Origin: Comamonadaceae bacterium
GTDB taxonomy: Bacteria; Pseudomonadota; Gammaproteobacteria; Burkholderiales; Burkholderiaceae_C
Direction: 5' to 3'
Assembly: GCA_947478935.1 (NCBI GenBank)
Contig: CANJXV010000120.1
Location: 1-7,673 of the forward strand
DNA: 7,673 nucleotides
Shown piece by piece: positions 1-7,070 of the stretch. Both the position numbers and the translations under genes were made by a program. The notes beneath the pieces are model-generated. The model worked only from the letters and a program-made list of their open reading frames with translations. It was not told where the DNA came from and did no database searches. Positions within the stretch are counted from its first letter, which is position 1. Every line of letters begins with the position of its first letter.

Positions 1-833
1 AATTCAAAATGCATCAAGCGCCAGTTCAGGCGGATAGAGCCGTCGCTCTTGGCGCTGCCCCAGCGCTTGTCGGCATTGCTCAGCGACAAGCGTGTCCAGC
101 GCACTTGCAATTGCGGCGCAAAGTGATTGAGCCGCTCTTCAAACAAGGCCTTGGCCTGGCGCATCAGCCAGGCCTGCGTGGCATCGCGAATTTGCGCTGC
201 GCTGGCGTCCACAGGCACCGCAATGCGTAACTCGCGCAGCAGCGGCCCGTCTTGCGCGCTTGGGGTATCCGCCAAGGCTGCGCCCACTGCGCTAAAACCA
301 TGCGACGGGTCCAGGCGCAAACGCAGCAAGCCACCCAGGTAGGGGAAAACAGCGCCATCGCACCAATCGATACGGTTTTGCAGTAATTGCGTGTGCCGTT
401 CGCGGCTTTCGTGCAGCTTGCGCACGATCCATTCGGCACGCGCTTGCAGGACTTGGTCGATCTCATGCAATGAGGTCCAGCGTGGCGCACGCACGCTGAG
501 GCCGTCGGGCCCGATACTCATACCAATGCTGCTGCGGCGCGCACGCACCAAGGAAAACGCCACCAGCACGCCTTGCAAACGCAGACTGCGCGTGGCTTGG
601 GGATGGGCAAAGCCTGCGTCTGTTGTCAAAAGGGGCGCCGGGGTGCTTTGGCTGATTGCGTTGGAGCCTATTACTTCAGGGACTATTGCTTTGGGTCTTA
701 GTTTCTTAGAAGTGTCTGTTGTCGCAGCACGGCGTGGCGCGCGCGTGGGCGGCTTGGGGGGTGCAGTTTGAGCCGGCGGCGCAGCGCCCAGCGATTCGAA
801 TAAGTCCAGGGTGTAGCGCAGCAGCGGATGCAT
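1..833 (-). CDS. YgjP/DUF45-family (M48-like) zinc metallopeptidase, C-terminus beyond window
   Basis: This is a predicted cytoplasmic metallopeptidase of the YgjP/DUF45 (SprT-like, often labelled M48) family. Its substrate is unknown. Reading from the ATG at 833 gives 277 codons with no stop before the window edge. Residues 1-80 form a variable head, Pro/Ala-rich over about 17-36. A beta-rich domain follows (about 84-170, including SIGMSIGPDGLSVRAPRW). Next comes a helix (AWLMRQAKALFEERLNHFAP, about 221-240) and then the family signature RWGSAKSDGSIRLNWRLMHF at about 257-276. In this family the HExxH zinc helix follows about 15-25 residues later, so it lies off the window and I have not seen it. 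The gene starts 20 bp after plsC stops and is probably the last seen member of the glyQ-glyS-gmhB-plsC operon. No strong ribosome-binding site is visible. Residues 41-72 are an odd in-frame segment between two direct repeats (see the repeat at 618-723). The family call is fairly sure; the function is not. Confidence 0.82.
   Translation of the reverse strand, partial: MHPLLRYTLDLFESLGAAPPAQTAPPKPPTRAPRRAATTDTSKKLRPKAIVPEVIGSNAISQSTPAPLLTTDAGFAHPQATRSLRLQGVLVAFSLVRARRSSIGMSIGPDGLSVRAPRWTSLHEIDQVLQARAEWIVRKLHESRERHTQLLQNRIDWCDGAVFPYLGGLLRLRLDPSHGFSAVGAALADTPSAQDGPLLRELRIAVPVDASAAQIRDATQAWLMRQAKALFEERLNHFAPQLQVRWTRLSLSNADKRWGSAKSDGSIRLNWRLMHFE
618..723. repeat. 10-bp direct repeats bounding an in-frame low-GC segment
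   Basis: GTCTGTTGTC occurs at 618-627 and again at 714-723, exactly 96 bp apart. On the coding (minus) strand both copies read ACA ACA GAC (Thr-Thr-Asp) in the same frame, at residues 38-40 and 70-72 of the DUF45 protein. Removing one repeat plus the intervening 86 bp would restore a continuous reading frame. The intervening DNA is poorer in G+C than its surroundings and uses codons rare in the neighbouring genes (ATA twice, AGA, CTA, GTA). The pattern fits a small insertion with target duplication, or slippage, tolerated in a non-conserved linker. I find no good terminal inverted repeats, so the origin is open. Confidence 0.5.
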
Positions 834-853
834 GGCCTGTGTACTCTGGTGCG

Positions 854-1597
854 CTAGGGCTGAGGCGGGTAAGCGTCCGGGTCCAGACGTCGCATTTCAG
901 CCTCGATCCAGGCCTCTACTTCGCGCATCATTTCCTCCGGGCTGCGACCTGTGCTATCAATCGCTGGACCGATGGACACATCGACCAGGCCGGGGTATTT
1001 GACAAAGGCTTTGCGCGGCCAAACGCGGGCCGAATTTACCGCTATCGGAAACACCGGCGCTCCGGTCTCAATGGCCAGCCGCGTACCGCCAGCTTTGTAC
1101 ACGCCCTTCTCGCCGCGCGGTATGCGTGTGCCTTCGGGAAACATGATGATCCAGACGCCACGGGCTAGCAATTCTTGACCTTGCGACACCACTTTGTTAA
1201 AAGCCTGCGAGCGCTGGCTGCGGTCGATATGGATCATGTCCAAGCGACTCATCGCCCAGCCAAAAAAGGGAACATAGAGCAACTCTTTTTTGAATACAAA
1301 AGCCAGCGGGTGCGGCATCAGCGAAGGCAGCAAAAAAGTCTCTAAGGTGGACTGGTGTTTGACCAACAACACGGCAGCGCTGTTTTCACCAGTGGGTAAA
1401 TGTTCCCAGCCGCTGACGCGCACCCGAATACCCAAAATCACGCGCGCACCGGCCATTGCGGTGCGCAACCAAGCGCGCGCCATAGCCCACAGCGGATTGC
1501 CCCGGATAAATATCGAGGCGCCCAAAATCGCAAACGCAAAAGGCACTACGGTCAGCATCATCCACAGCATGTGCAAGACCGAGCGGATGAATGGCAT
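854..1597 (-). CDS. plsC: 1-acyl-sn-glycerol-3-phosphate acyltransferase (lysophosphatidic acid acyltransferase)
   Basis: The enzyme transfers an acyl chain to the 2-position of lysophosphatidic acid, giving phosphatidic acid, the precursor of all membrane phospholipids. It acts at the inner membrane. At 247 residues it is the usual family size. A hydrophobic N-terminal segment (about 7-31) is the likely membrane anchor. The acyltransferase blocks follow in order: block I KHQSTLET (80-87, catalytic His81), block II GWAMSRLDMIHIDR (about 113-126), block III FPEGTR (153-158) and block IV GAPVFPIAV (179-187). The charge-relay Asp of the H-x4-D motif is Glu86 here, which I recall as normal for betaproteobacterial homologues. 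The ATG at 1597 is chosen because homologues begin near FIRSxLHMLW. A TTG at 1612 would add five residues. It lies 27 bp after gmhB. The gap contains GGGTGCGC twice (1603-1610, 1618-1625) and no clear Shine-Dalgarno. Confidence 0.93.
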   Translation of the reverse strand: MPFIRSVLHMLWMMLTVVPFAFAILGASIFIRGNPLWAMARAWLRTAMAGARVILGIRVRVSGWEHLPTGENSAAVLLVKHQSTLETFLLPSLMPHPLAFVFKKELLYVPFFGWAMSRLDMIHIDRSQRSQAFNKVVSQGQELLARGVWIIMFPEGTRIPRGEKGVYKAGGTRLAIETGAPVFPIAVNSARVWPRKAFVKYPGLVDVSIGPAIDSTGRSPEEMMREVEAWIEAEMRRLDPDAYPPQP

Positions 1598-1624
1598 AAA
1601 TCGGGTGCGCAAATTAAGGGTGCG

Positions 1625-2173
1625 CTAGCTGCGCGCCACGAGGTAGTCCGCAAACGCGGACAGGTCTGCATGCACCATGGTTTGCGGCGGGAAGTCGGCC
1701 GGCAGTGGTTGGCCGCGCCAGAGCGCGCCTTTGCCAGTTTGCACCACATGCGGCGTGCAACCGGCGCCTATGGCGGCAATCATGTCGCGAGGGGTGTCGC
1801 CCACCGCCGGCATGGTAGCCAAGCCCATGCCATAGCGTTCGGCAATTTGTTCAAACAAGCCCGAGGCGGGTTTGCGGCAGTTACAGTTTTCGGCCGGGCT
1901 GTGGGGGCAGTAAAAAACGGCGTCAATGCGCCCGCCGACTGCGGCGAGCATGCTGTGCATTTTGGTGTGCATTGCATTGAGCGCAGCCACATCAAACAGC
2001 CCGCGCCCCAGGCCCGACTGGTTGCTGGCCACCACCACATGCCAGCCGGCATGGTTGATGCGGGCAATCGCCTCGAGCGCGCCGGGCAGCGGTATCCATT
2101 CGTCGGCGGACTTGATGTAGTCGTCGCTGTCCTCATTGATCGTGCCGTCGCGGTCGAGGATACAAAGTTTCAT
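1625..2173 (-). CDS. gmhB: D-glycero-D-manno-heptose-1,7-bisphosphate 7-phosphatase
   Basis: This cytoplasmic HAD-superfamily phosphatase removes the C7 phosphate from heptose-1,7-bisphosphate on the route to ADP-heptose, the donor for the LPS inner core. The 182-residue length is typical. HAD motif I is DRDGTIN (7-13), with nucleophile Asp7 and acid/base Asp9. Motif II is SNQSG (50-54). Lys101 of the CRKP stretch supplies motif III, and GDTPRD (125-130, Asp126 and Asp130) gives the Mg-binding motif IV. Four putative structural zinc ligands, Cys89, His91, Cys97 and Cys99, form the C-x-H-x(n)-C-x-C site characteristic of GmhB. The gene begins 13 bp after glyS stops. The junction is AT-rich and lacks a clear Shine-Dalgarno, so reinitiation from glyS is possible. 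Whether it prefers the alpha or beta anomer cannot be told with confidence from sequence alone. Confidence 0.94.
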   Translation of the reverse strand: MKLCILDRDGTINEDSDDYIKSADEWIPLPGALEAIARINHAGWHVVVASNQSGLGRGLFDVAALNAMHTKMHSMLAAVGGRIDAVFYCPHSPAENCNCRKPASGLFEQIAERYGMGLATMPAVGDTPRDMIAAIGAGCTPHVVQTGKGALWRGQPLPADFPPQTMVHADLSAFADYLVARS

Positions 2174-2186
2174 CGTGCTAAAAAAT

Positions 2187-4364
2187 TTAAGCGGCCAGCT
2201 TGGACAAATCTGCCACGCGGTTCATGGCGTTGTGCAATTGCTGCAATAGCGCCAAGCGGTTTACCTTGAGCAATGGGTCATCGGCATTGACCATGACACC
2301 GTCAAAAAACGCGTCTACCGGGGCACGCAGCGCAGCTAGCGCTTGCAAGCTAGCGGTGTAGTCCTTGGCGGCGTACAAAGCGTCTGCCTGTGGAACGATT
2401 TTTTGCATTACTGCGAACAAAGCCTTTTCGGCAGCTTCGTGCAACAAGCCTGGATTTACCTCGCCTTGCGCAGCATCGGATTTTTTCAGGATGTTGCCAA
2501 TGCGCTTATTGGCTGCGGCCAGCGCCGCGCTTTCGGGCAAGGCAGAGAAGGCGCGTACGGCTGCCAACTGCTTGGGCACTTCGCCCAGCAGTTGCGGGCG
2601 CAAAGCCAGCACCGCATCGACCTCTTGCGCGCTGGCGCCTTGTTCGCGCAAGATGCCTGAGAGGCGGTCGAAAATAAAGTTGACCAAGGCAGTACTTGCA
2701 TCCTGCAAACCTTTGTGCAACCCGGCATATGCGGCGGTGGCCTCATGCAATAGTGCTTCGAGCGCAAGCGGCTGCTGGCTTTCCATCAACATGCGAATCA
2801 CACCGAGCGCATGGCGCCTTAGCGCAAAGGGATCTTTGTCGCCAGTAGGCAAGTTACCAATGCCAAACATACCCACCAAGGTTTCTAATTTGTCAGCCAA
2901 AGCCACTGTCAATGCAAGTTGGCTGCGCGGCAATTCGTCACCGGCAAAGCGTGGCTTGTAGTGGTCTTCAATGGCCGTCGCAACGGCCTCACCCAAGCCG
3001 TCATGGCGCGCGTAATAGCCGCCCATGGTGCCTTGCAGCTCGGGAAACTCGCCCACCATGTCGGTTAGCAAATCGGTCTTGGCCAGGCGCGCCGCTGTTT
3101 GCACTTGCTCGGACGTACTGGCGTCCAAATGCAAGGCCTGGCTGATGGCCTGCGCAATCGCACACACTCGCTGCATGCGATCGCCCTGCGTGCCCAATTG
3201 GTTGTGATATACCACTTTGGACAAGCCCTCGACGCGCGACTCTAGCGTTCGTTTGCGGTCCTGGTCGAAGAAGAATTTGGCATCGGCCAGGCGCGGGCGC
3301 ACCACGCGCTCGTTGCCACCGATCACAAAGCTTGGGTCTGCGGGATTGATATTGCTGACGATTAAAAACTGGTTACTCAACTTGCCGGCGTCATCAAGCA
3401 GTGGGAAGTATTTTTGATTCGCCTTCATGGTCAAAATCAAACACTCTTGGGGCACTTGTAAAAACGCTTCGTCAAAGTTGCACACCATCACGGTGGGGCG
3501 CTCCACCAGGGCGGTCACTTCCTGTACCAGTGCGTTCTCCAACAATACCGCTTCGGCCTCGCCGTCGGTCAGCAAGGCAGGCTCTACTTCCAAACGGCGA
3601 CCCAGGCGCTTGGCCGCGCTGCGCAGCGCTTGCACCATAGCGCGGCTGCGCTCGTTAAAGCCGGCAATCACCGCGCCATCGCGCGCCAGGGTGGTGGCGT
3701 AGTCATTGGCATGCGCGATGTGCACGGGTGATACCGCGGCCTCAAAACGGTGGCCTTGGGTGCTGTTACCGGCCTGCAAACCAAGTGCCTGTACCGGTAC
3801 CACCGCGCTGCCGTGCATTGCCAGCAAGCCATGCGCCGGGCGAACAAAGCTGACGGTGCTCCAACCGGGAAGCTCGCAGTCGCGCTCCAACTGGTAGCTC
3901 ATGACTTTGGGGATGGGTAGTTTGGTAATCGCATCTAACAAGGCTTTTTGCAAACCCTCGGTCAGGCTGGCGCCGCGCACCGTGCTGTCAAAGTACAAGG
4001 CCTCGGCTTTGCCGTCCATCCGTTTTTGCAAACCGGCGATAGCCTCAGGCCCCGCGCCCAGGGCTTGCAGCTTTTTCAGCAGGGCCGGTGTGGCTTGACC
4101 GCTGGCGTCTAAGCCCACGGCCACTGGCATTAGTTTTTGCGATACCGCTTTGTCAGCCGCTTGCGCACTGACACCGGCCACATGCACCGCTAATCGGCGC
4201 GGGGAGGCGTAGTCCGTGACCGCTGCATCCGCAGGCGCCAGACCTTGCGCTTTCAGGCTATCCGCCAATACGGTCGCAAAGGCCAGCCCCAACTTTTTGA
4301 GCGCCTTGGGCGGCAGTTCCTCGACAAAGAGTTCGACCAGGAGGTTTTGCGTCGCCATGTTCAT
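2187..4364 (-). CDS. glyS: Glycyl-tRNA synthetase, beta subunit
   Basis: This is the tRNA-binding subunit of the bacterial alpha2beta2 glycyl-tRNA synthetase, which charges tRNA-Gly with glycine in the cytoplasm. With the ATG at 4364 it has 725 residues, slightly longer than the E. coli protein (689). Family landmarks are ELFVEELPPKALKKL near the N-terminus (11-25), SPRRLA (54-59), LPIPKVM (149-155), FVRPAHGLLA (173-182), KANQKYFPLLDD (314-325), NERVVRPRLADAKFFFDQDR (351-370) and GNLPTGDKDPFALRR (503-517). The C-terminal 200 residues are helical and correspond to the anticodon-binding region. The start at 4364 overlaps the glyQ stop as ATGA and has AAGG just upstream. An ATG two codons later (4358) is equally possible. 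The four-base overlap suggests coupled translation, which suits subunits needed in equal amounts. Confidence 0.97.
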   Translation of the reverse strand: MNMATQNLLVELFVEELPPKALKKLGLAFATVLADSLKAQGLAPADAAVTDYASPRRLAVHVAGVSAQAADKAVSQKLMPVAVGLDASGQATPALLKKLQALGAGPEAIAGLQKRMDGKAEALYFDSTVRGASLTEGLQKALLDAITKLPIPKVMSYQLERDCELPGWSTVSFVRPAHGLLAMHGSAVVPVQALGLQAGNSTQGHRFEAAVSPVHIAHANDYATTLARDGAVIAGFNERSRAMVQALRSAAKRLGRRLEVEPALLTDGEAEAVLLENALVQEVTALVERPTVMVCNFDEAFLQVPQECLILTMKANQKYFPLLDDAGKLSNQFLIVSNINPADPSFVIGGNERVVRPRLADAKFFFDQDRKRTLESRVEGLSKVVYHNQLGTQGDRMQRVCAIAQAISQALHLDASTSEQVQTAARLAKTDLLTDMVGEFPELQGTMGGYYARHDGLGEAVATAIEDHYKPRFAGDELPRSQLALTVALADKLETLVGMFGIGNLPTGDKDPFALRRHALGVIRMLMESQQPLALEALLHEATAAYAGLHKGLQDASTALVNFIFDRLSGILREQGASAQEVDAVLALRPQLLGEVPKQLAAVRAFSALPESAALAAANKRIGNILKKSDAAQGEVNPGLLHEAAEKALFAVMQKIVPQADALYAAKDYTASLQALAALRAPVDAFFDGVMVNADDPLLKVNRLALLQQLHNAMNRVADLSKLAA

Positions 4365-5266
4365 GCCGCCTTCTTTGCCATCTGCGCAATCCATTCGGGC
4401 GGGGCCATGGGAAAGCCCAGGCGCTCGCGGCTCTCAAAATAGCACTGCGCTACGCCGCGCGCCAGGTTACGGATGCGGCCCATGTAGGCAGCGCGCTCGG
4501 TCACGCTGATCGCGCCGCGTGCGTCCAACAAATTAAAAGTATGCGCGGCTTTGAGCACTTGCTCATAGGCCGGCAAAGCGAGGGGCACGTCGATCAAATG
4601 CTTGGCCTGCTTTTCATGCGCGGAAAACGCGGTGAATAAAAAGTCGGTGTCGCTATGTTCGAAGTTGTAGGTGGATTGCTCCACCTCGTTTTGCTTGTAC
4701 ACATCGCCATACGACATATCGGCGGTCCATTGCAAGTTATAGACGTTGTCCACGCCTTGCAAGTACATGGCCAGGCGCTCCAGGCCGTAGGTGATTTCGC
4801 CGGTGACTGGCTTGCAGTCGATGCCACCTACTTGCTGAAAATAGGTGAACTGCGTCACCTCCATACCGTTGAGCCAGACTTCCCAGCCCAAGCCCCACGC
4901 GCCCAAGGTGGGGTTTTCCCAATCGTCTTCTACAAAGCGGGTGTCGTTTTGCTTCAGGTCAAAGCCCAGCGCCTGTAGCGAACCGAGGTACAAATCCAGA
5001 ATATTGGCCGGGGCGGGCTTCATCACTACCTGGTACTGGTAGTAGTGCTGCAAGCGGTTGGGGTTTTCGCCATAGCGCCCGTCTTTGGGGCGGCGACTGG
5101 GTTGCACATAGGCGGCCTTCCAAGGCTCGGGGCCGATGGCGCGCAAAAACGTCGCCGTGTGGGAGGTGCCGGCGCCCACTTCCATATCGTAGGGTTGTAA
5201 GAGTGCGCAACCTTGCGCGTCCCAATAGGACTGCAAAGTCAAAATAATTTGCTGGAATGTCTTCAT
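4361..5266 (-). CDS. glyQ: Glycyl-tRNA synthetase, alpha subunit
   Basis: This class II synthetase subunit carries the catalytic site that activates glycine with ATP, and it pairs with GlyS. The protein is 301 residues, matching the usual length of about 300, and is very highly conserved. It shows TFQQIILTLQSYWDAQGC (3-20), MEVGAGTSH (28-36), the motif 2 region QPSRRPKDGRYGENPNR (55-71), ENPTLGAWGLGWEVWLNGME (117-136), motif 3 GEITYGLERLAMY (156-168, with the conserved Arg164) and NEVEQSTYNFE (193-203). The start at 5266 (MKTFQQ) is chosen because homologues begin at this point. An in-frame ATG at 5296 would add ten residues that do not resemble the family. No Shine-Dalgarno is obvious before either ATG. 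It is the first gene after the 238-bp gap and probably the head of the operon running to the DUF45 gene. Confidence 0.97.
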   Translation of the reverse strand: MKTFQQIILTLQSYWDAQGCALLQPYDMEVGAGTSHTATFLRAIGPEPWKAAYVQPSRRPKDGRYGENPNRLQHYYQYQVVMKPAPANILDLYLGSLQALGFDLKQNDTRFVEDDWENPTLGAWGLGWEVWLNGMEVTQFTYFQQVGGIDCKPVTGEITYGLERLAMYLQGVDNVYNLQWTADMSYGDVYKQNEVEQSTYNFEHSDTDFLFTAFSAHEKQAKHLIDVPLALPAYEQVLKAAHTFNLLDARGAISVTERAAYMGRIRNLARGVAQCYFESRERLGFPMAPPEWIAQMAKKAA

Positions 5267-5331
5267 GCGGTGGCTGGGGCGCGGCACTGGCGCCATGGAT
5301 TGGGCTGCTTACAAAGCTTGGCAGCGTAAGC

Positions 5332-5414
5332 AAGCAATTTTACGGGCCATTGCTTTGGCTGCCGAAGTCTGTTGCAAGCGCAGTTGCCACAGCGGCCCAT
5401 TGCTTTTAAAGCAA
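5332..5414. repeat. Cluster of short direct and inverted repeats overlapping the glyQ promoter
   Basis: CCATTGCTTT occurs twice on the plus strand, at 5347-5356 and 5397-5406, exactly 50 bp apart. Each copy has an inverted partner. AAGCAAT at 5332-5338 pairs with ATTGCTT at 5349-5355, and TTGCTTT/AAAGCAA at 5400-5414 is a near-perfect palindrome with one central base. The first pair straddles the -10 hexamer of the candidate promoter. The arrangement could be paired operator sites or a decayed repeat. No hairpin here is followed by a T-run, so I do not call a terminator. Confidence 0.4.
5337..5365 (-). promoter_or_regulatory. Candidate sigma-70 promoter for the glyQ operon
   Basis: On the minus strand, TCGGCA (5365-5360, 4 of 6 matches to TTGACA) is followed after exactly 17 bp by TAAAAT (5342-5337, 5 of 6 matches to TATAAT). 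Transcription would start near 5330, leaving a leader of about 65 nt before the glyQ ATG at 5266. This is the best match I found in the only sizeable gap of the window. It was found by eye and could be a chance match. Confidence 0.35.
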
Positions 5415-5418
5415 CAGC

Positions 5419-5490
5419 TACCGCGGTGCGGACCACAACATGCAAAACGCCCATAGTTTGATGTGGTGGCGTAATCGCGCACCTGCGGTA
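5419..5490. repeat. Nested inverted repeat between lnt and glyQ
   Basis: The outer arms are TACCGCGGTGCG (5419-5430) and CGCACCTGCGGTA (5478-5490), complementary over 12 bp with one unpaired T. The inner arms are ACCACA (5432-5437) and TGTGGT (5462-5467). An alternative local hairpin, GGTGGCG/CGC-G-CACC with loop TAAT, uses 5465-5483. The element begins 14 bp downstream of the lnt stop, in the position expected for 3' end structure. Neither strand shows a U-tract after the stem, so an intrinsic terminator is not supported. It could be an RNA 3' end stabiliser, a REP/MITE-like relic or a protein site. Confidence 0.45.
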
Positions 5491-5504
5491 CAGTGCTAGA
5501 GGTT

Positions 5505-7070
5505 TCAATCGTGGCGCCTGCGTGCCAAAGCGGTCCATGCCAAGGTGGCCAGTGCCATCAGCCACAGTGGCCACAAGCCCCAACGCGCAGCCCACCAAGC
5601 AAACGGTGTCAGACCTGCGCGGCCTTGTACTTTCCCTTGCAAAATGCCGGCAGGGCCATAAGGCAATTGCGATTGCACCACGCCAGTGTGCGCAATGATG
5701 GCGGTAGCGCCGGTGTTCGTAGCACGCAGCACCGGCAAGCCAAATTCCAAAGCGCGCATGCGCGCGATGCTTAGGTGTTGGTTAATTGCCAGGCCGTCGC
5801 CAAACCAAGCCAGGTTGCTGACATTGACCAGCGCCGTGGGCGCGTTGCTTGGGTCGATAAAACGGGTGGCCAGTTCTTCGCCAAACAAATCTTCATAGCA
5901 AATATGCACTGCCAGTCGTTGACCTGGCAATTCAAACGAGGCCTGACCCAAAGGGCCGCGGTTGAAGTCACCCAATGGGATGTGCATTAAGTTGGTAAAC
6001 CAGCGGAACAAAGGCGGAATGAATTCTCCAAAAGGCACCAGATGATGTTTGTCGTAGCGCTGTATTTGCGTTTGGCCTGGCATCAAGCCGATGACCGAAT
6101 TGGTGTAGCCCTGCTGGCTGTCGCCCAGTGGCATGCCAAAGATGGCCGCATGGCCGTGGGTGCGCAAACCGATGCTTAAGCGCTCCCAATAGCCGTCTGG
6201 CAACTCCTGGGGCAGCAGGGGGACGGCGGTTTCGGGTGCAACCACTAAATCGCTGCTGGCGCTGAGCAATTGTGCTTCGTACCACTGCAGTGCCTGCGGC
6301 ACGCCGCTGGACTGTTCAAACTTTTCATCTTGCGCGATGCCGCCTTGCAAGAGCGTGACGCTAAAAGTGCCTGCATCACGCGTCCACTGGTTCCAGGCCA
6401 CGGGTGTCAATGCGGGGACAAACAGCAACGCTAAGGCCGTCAGCAAAGCCGCCGTACCCGAAGGGCGAATGCCTGCGGGCGCGCGTCGGCCCATGACTCG
6501 CATGCCTGCCTGCGCCACAGCCATGCCGATAAACGCTGCCACAGCGCCAATGCCATACGAGCCCAGCAAGGGCGCGAAAAACGACAAGGGGCCATCGATA
6601 TGGGCATAACCACCCGCGCCCCAACCAAAGCCGGTCAGCCAGGTGCCGCGCGCCAGCTCGGCCATCATCCACAGCAAGCCAAAAAGAATTGCGCCTGAAA
6701 AAGCGCCGCGCTGCGCCAAGCGCCACCACAGGCCACCGGCCAGCGCAAAGTACACCGCTAACAATCCTGCGAGCAGCCACTCTGCCAGTGCCGCCAAAGG
6801 CGCGGGCATGCCGCCGTAGGTGTGCATTGCAGTAAACAACCAGCCAAAGGTGCAGCCTAAATAAACGGTGGTAAATACCCAAGTGCGCAATGCGGCTTGG
6901 CGCGCCGAACTAGCACCCAACACAGCGCCCGCCAAAAGCGCCATGGACAGCAATTGCAGCGCCCATTGCGGCTGGCCGTAGTCCAGCATCCACTTAACTG
7001 GCCAGGCCACTCCAGCCGCGTGCAGCACGCCCGCCAGCATGGGCATAGCAAACTGCGCAGGCAGGCGCAT
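5505..7070 (-). CDS. lnt: Apolipoprotein N-acyltransferase
   Basis: This inner-membrane enzyme completes lipoprotein maturation. It moves an acyl chain from a phospholipid to the free amino group of the N-terminal diacylglyceryl-cysteine on the periplasmic side. The protein has 521 residues (E. coli about 512). Roughly the first 225 residues hold the N-terminal hydrophobic helices, with clear segments near 40-55, 65-82, 90-113, 125-140, 162-188 and 205-222. The nitrilase-like periplasmic domain follows (about 235-475), and a last hydrophobic helix lies near 492-514. The catalytic triad is visible as Glu280 (VVAPETAVP), Lys341 (YDKHHLVPFGEF) and Cys391 (HICYEDLF), with the neighbouring Tyr392 and Glu393 also conserved. 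The ATG at 7070 is chosen over a TTG at 7112 because it forms a TGATG junction with the corC stop. The corC-lnt pairing matches E. coli ybeX-lnt. Confidence 0.96.
   Translation of the reverse strand: MRLPAQFAMPMLAGVLHAAGVAWPVKWMLDYGQPQWALQLLSMALLAGAVLGASSARQAALRTWVFTTVYLGCTFGWLFTAMHTYGGMPAPLAALAEWLLAGLLAVYFALAGGLWWRLAQRGAFSGAILFGLLWMMAELARGTWLTGFGWGAGGYAHIDGPLSFFAPLLGSYGIGAVAAFIGMAVAQAGMRVMGRRAPAGIRPSGTAALLTALALLFVPALTPVAWNQWTRDAGTFSVTLLQGGIAQDEKFEQSSGVPQALQWYEAQLLSASSDLVVAPETAVPLLPQELPDGYWERLSIGLRTHGHAAIFGMPLGDSQQGYTNSVIGLMPGQTQIQRYDKHHLVPFGEFIPPLFRWFTNLMHIPLGDFNRGPLGQASFELPGQRLAVHICYEDLFGEELATRFIDPSNAPTALVNVSNLAWFGDGLAINQHLSIARMRALEFGLPVLRATNTGATAIIAHTGVVQSQLPYGPAGILQGKVQGRAGLTPFAWWAARWGLWPLWLMALATLAWTALARRRHD

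Noticed and set aside
164..490. 108-codon minus-strand frame near the left edge
   Set aside because: It is a frame-shifted shadow of the DUF45 gene, whose true frame is open from 833 to the window edge and carries the RWGSA...LNWRL signature.
2174..2190. AT-rich run between glyS and gmhB as a terminator or promoter
   Set aside because: There is a T-run but no GC stem before it, and the 13-bp spacing implies a single transcript. No -35/-10 pair is apparent.
1400..2269. 289-codon open frame on the plus strand opposite plsC and gmhB
   Set aside because: Its translation is rich in His, Arg and Ala with no recognisable domain, and it mirrors two well-supported genes on the other strand. Long antisense frames are expected at this base composition.
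2365..2961. 198-codon plus-strand open frame inside glyS
   Set aside because: It is Ser/Ala/Cys-rich with no family resemblance and lies wholly antisense to a clearly real glyS. It is a shadow frame.
5267..5296. Upstream ATG for glyQ adding ten residues
   Set aside because: The extra residues do not resemble the family, whose members begin at the TFQ segment. There is no Shine-Dalgarno to favour it.
5400..5414. TTGCTTT/AAAGCAA palindrome as an intrinsic terminator of lnt
   Set aside because: The stem is weak and AT-rich, and no T-tract follows on either strand.
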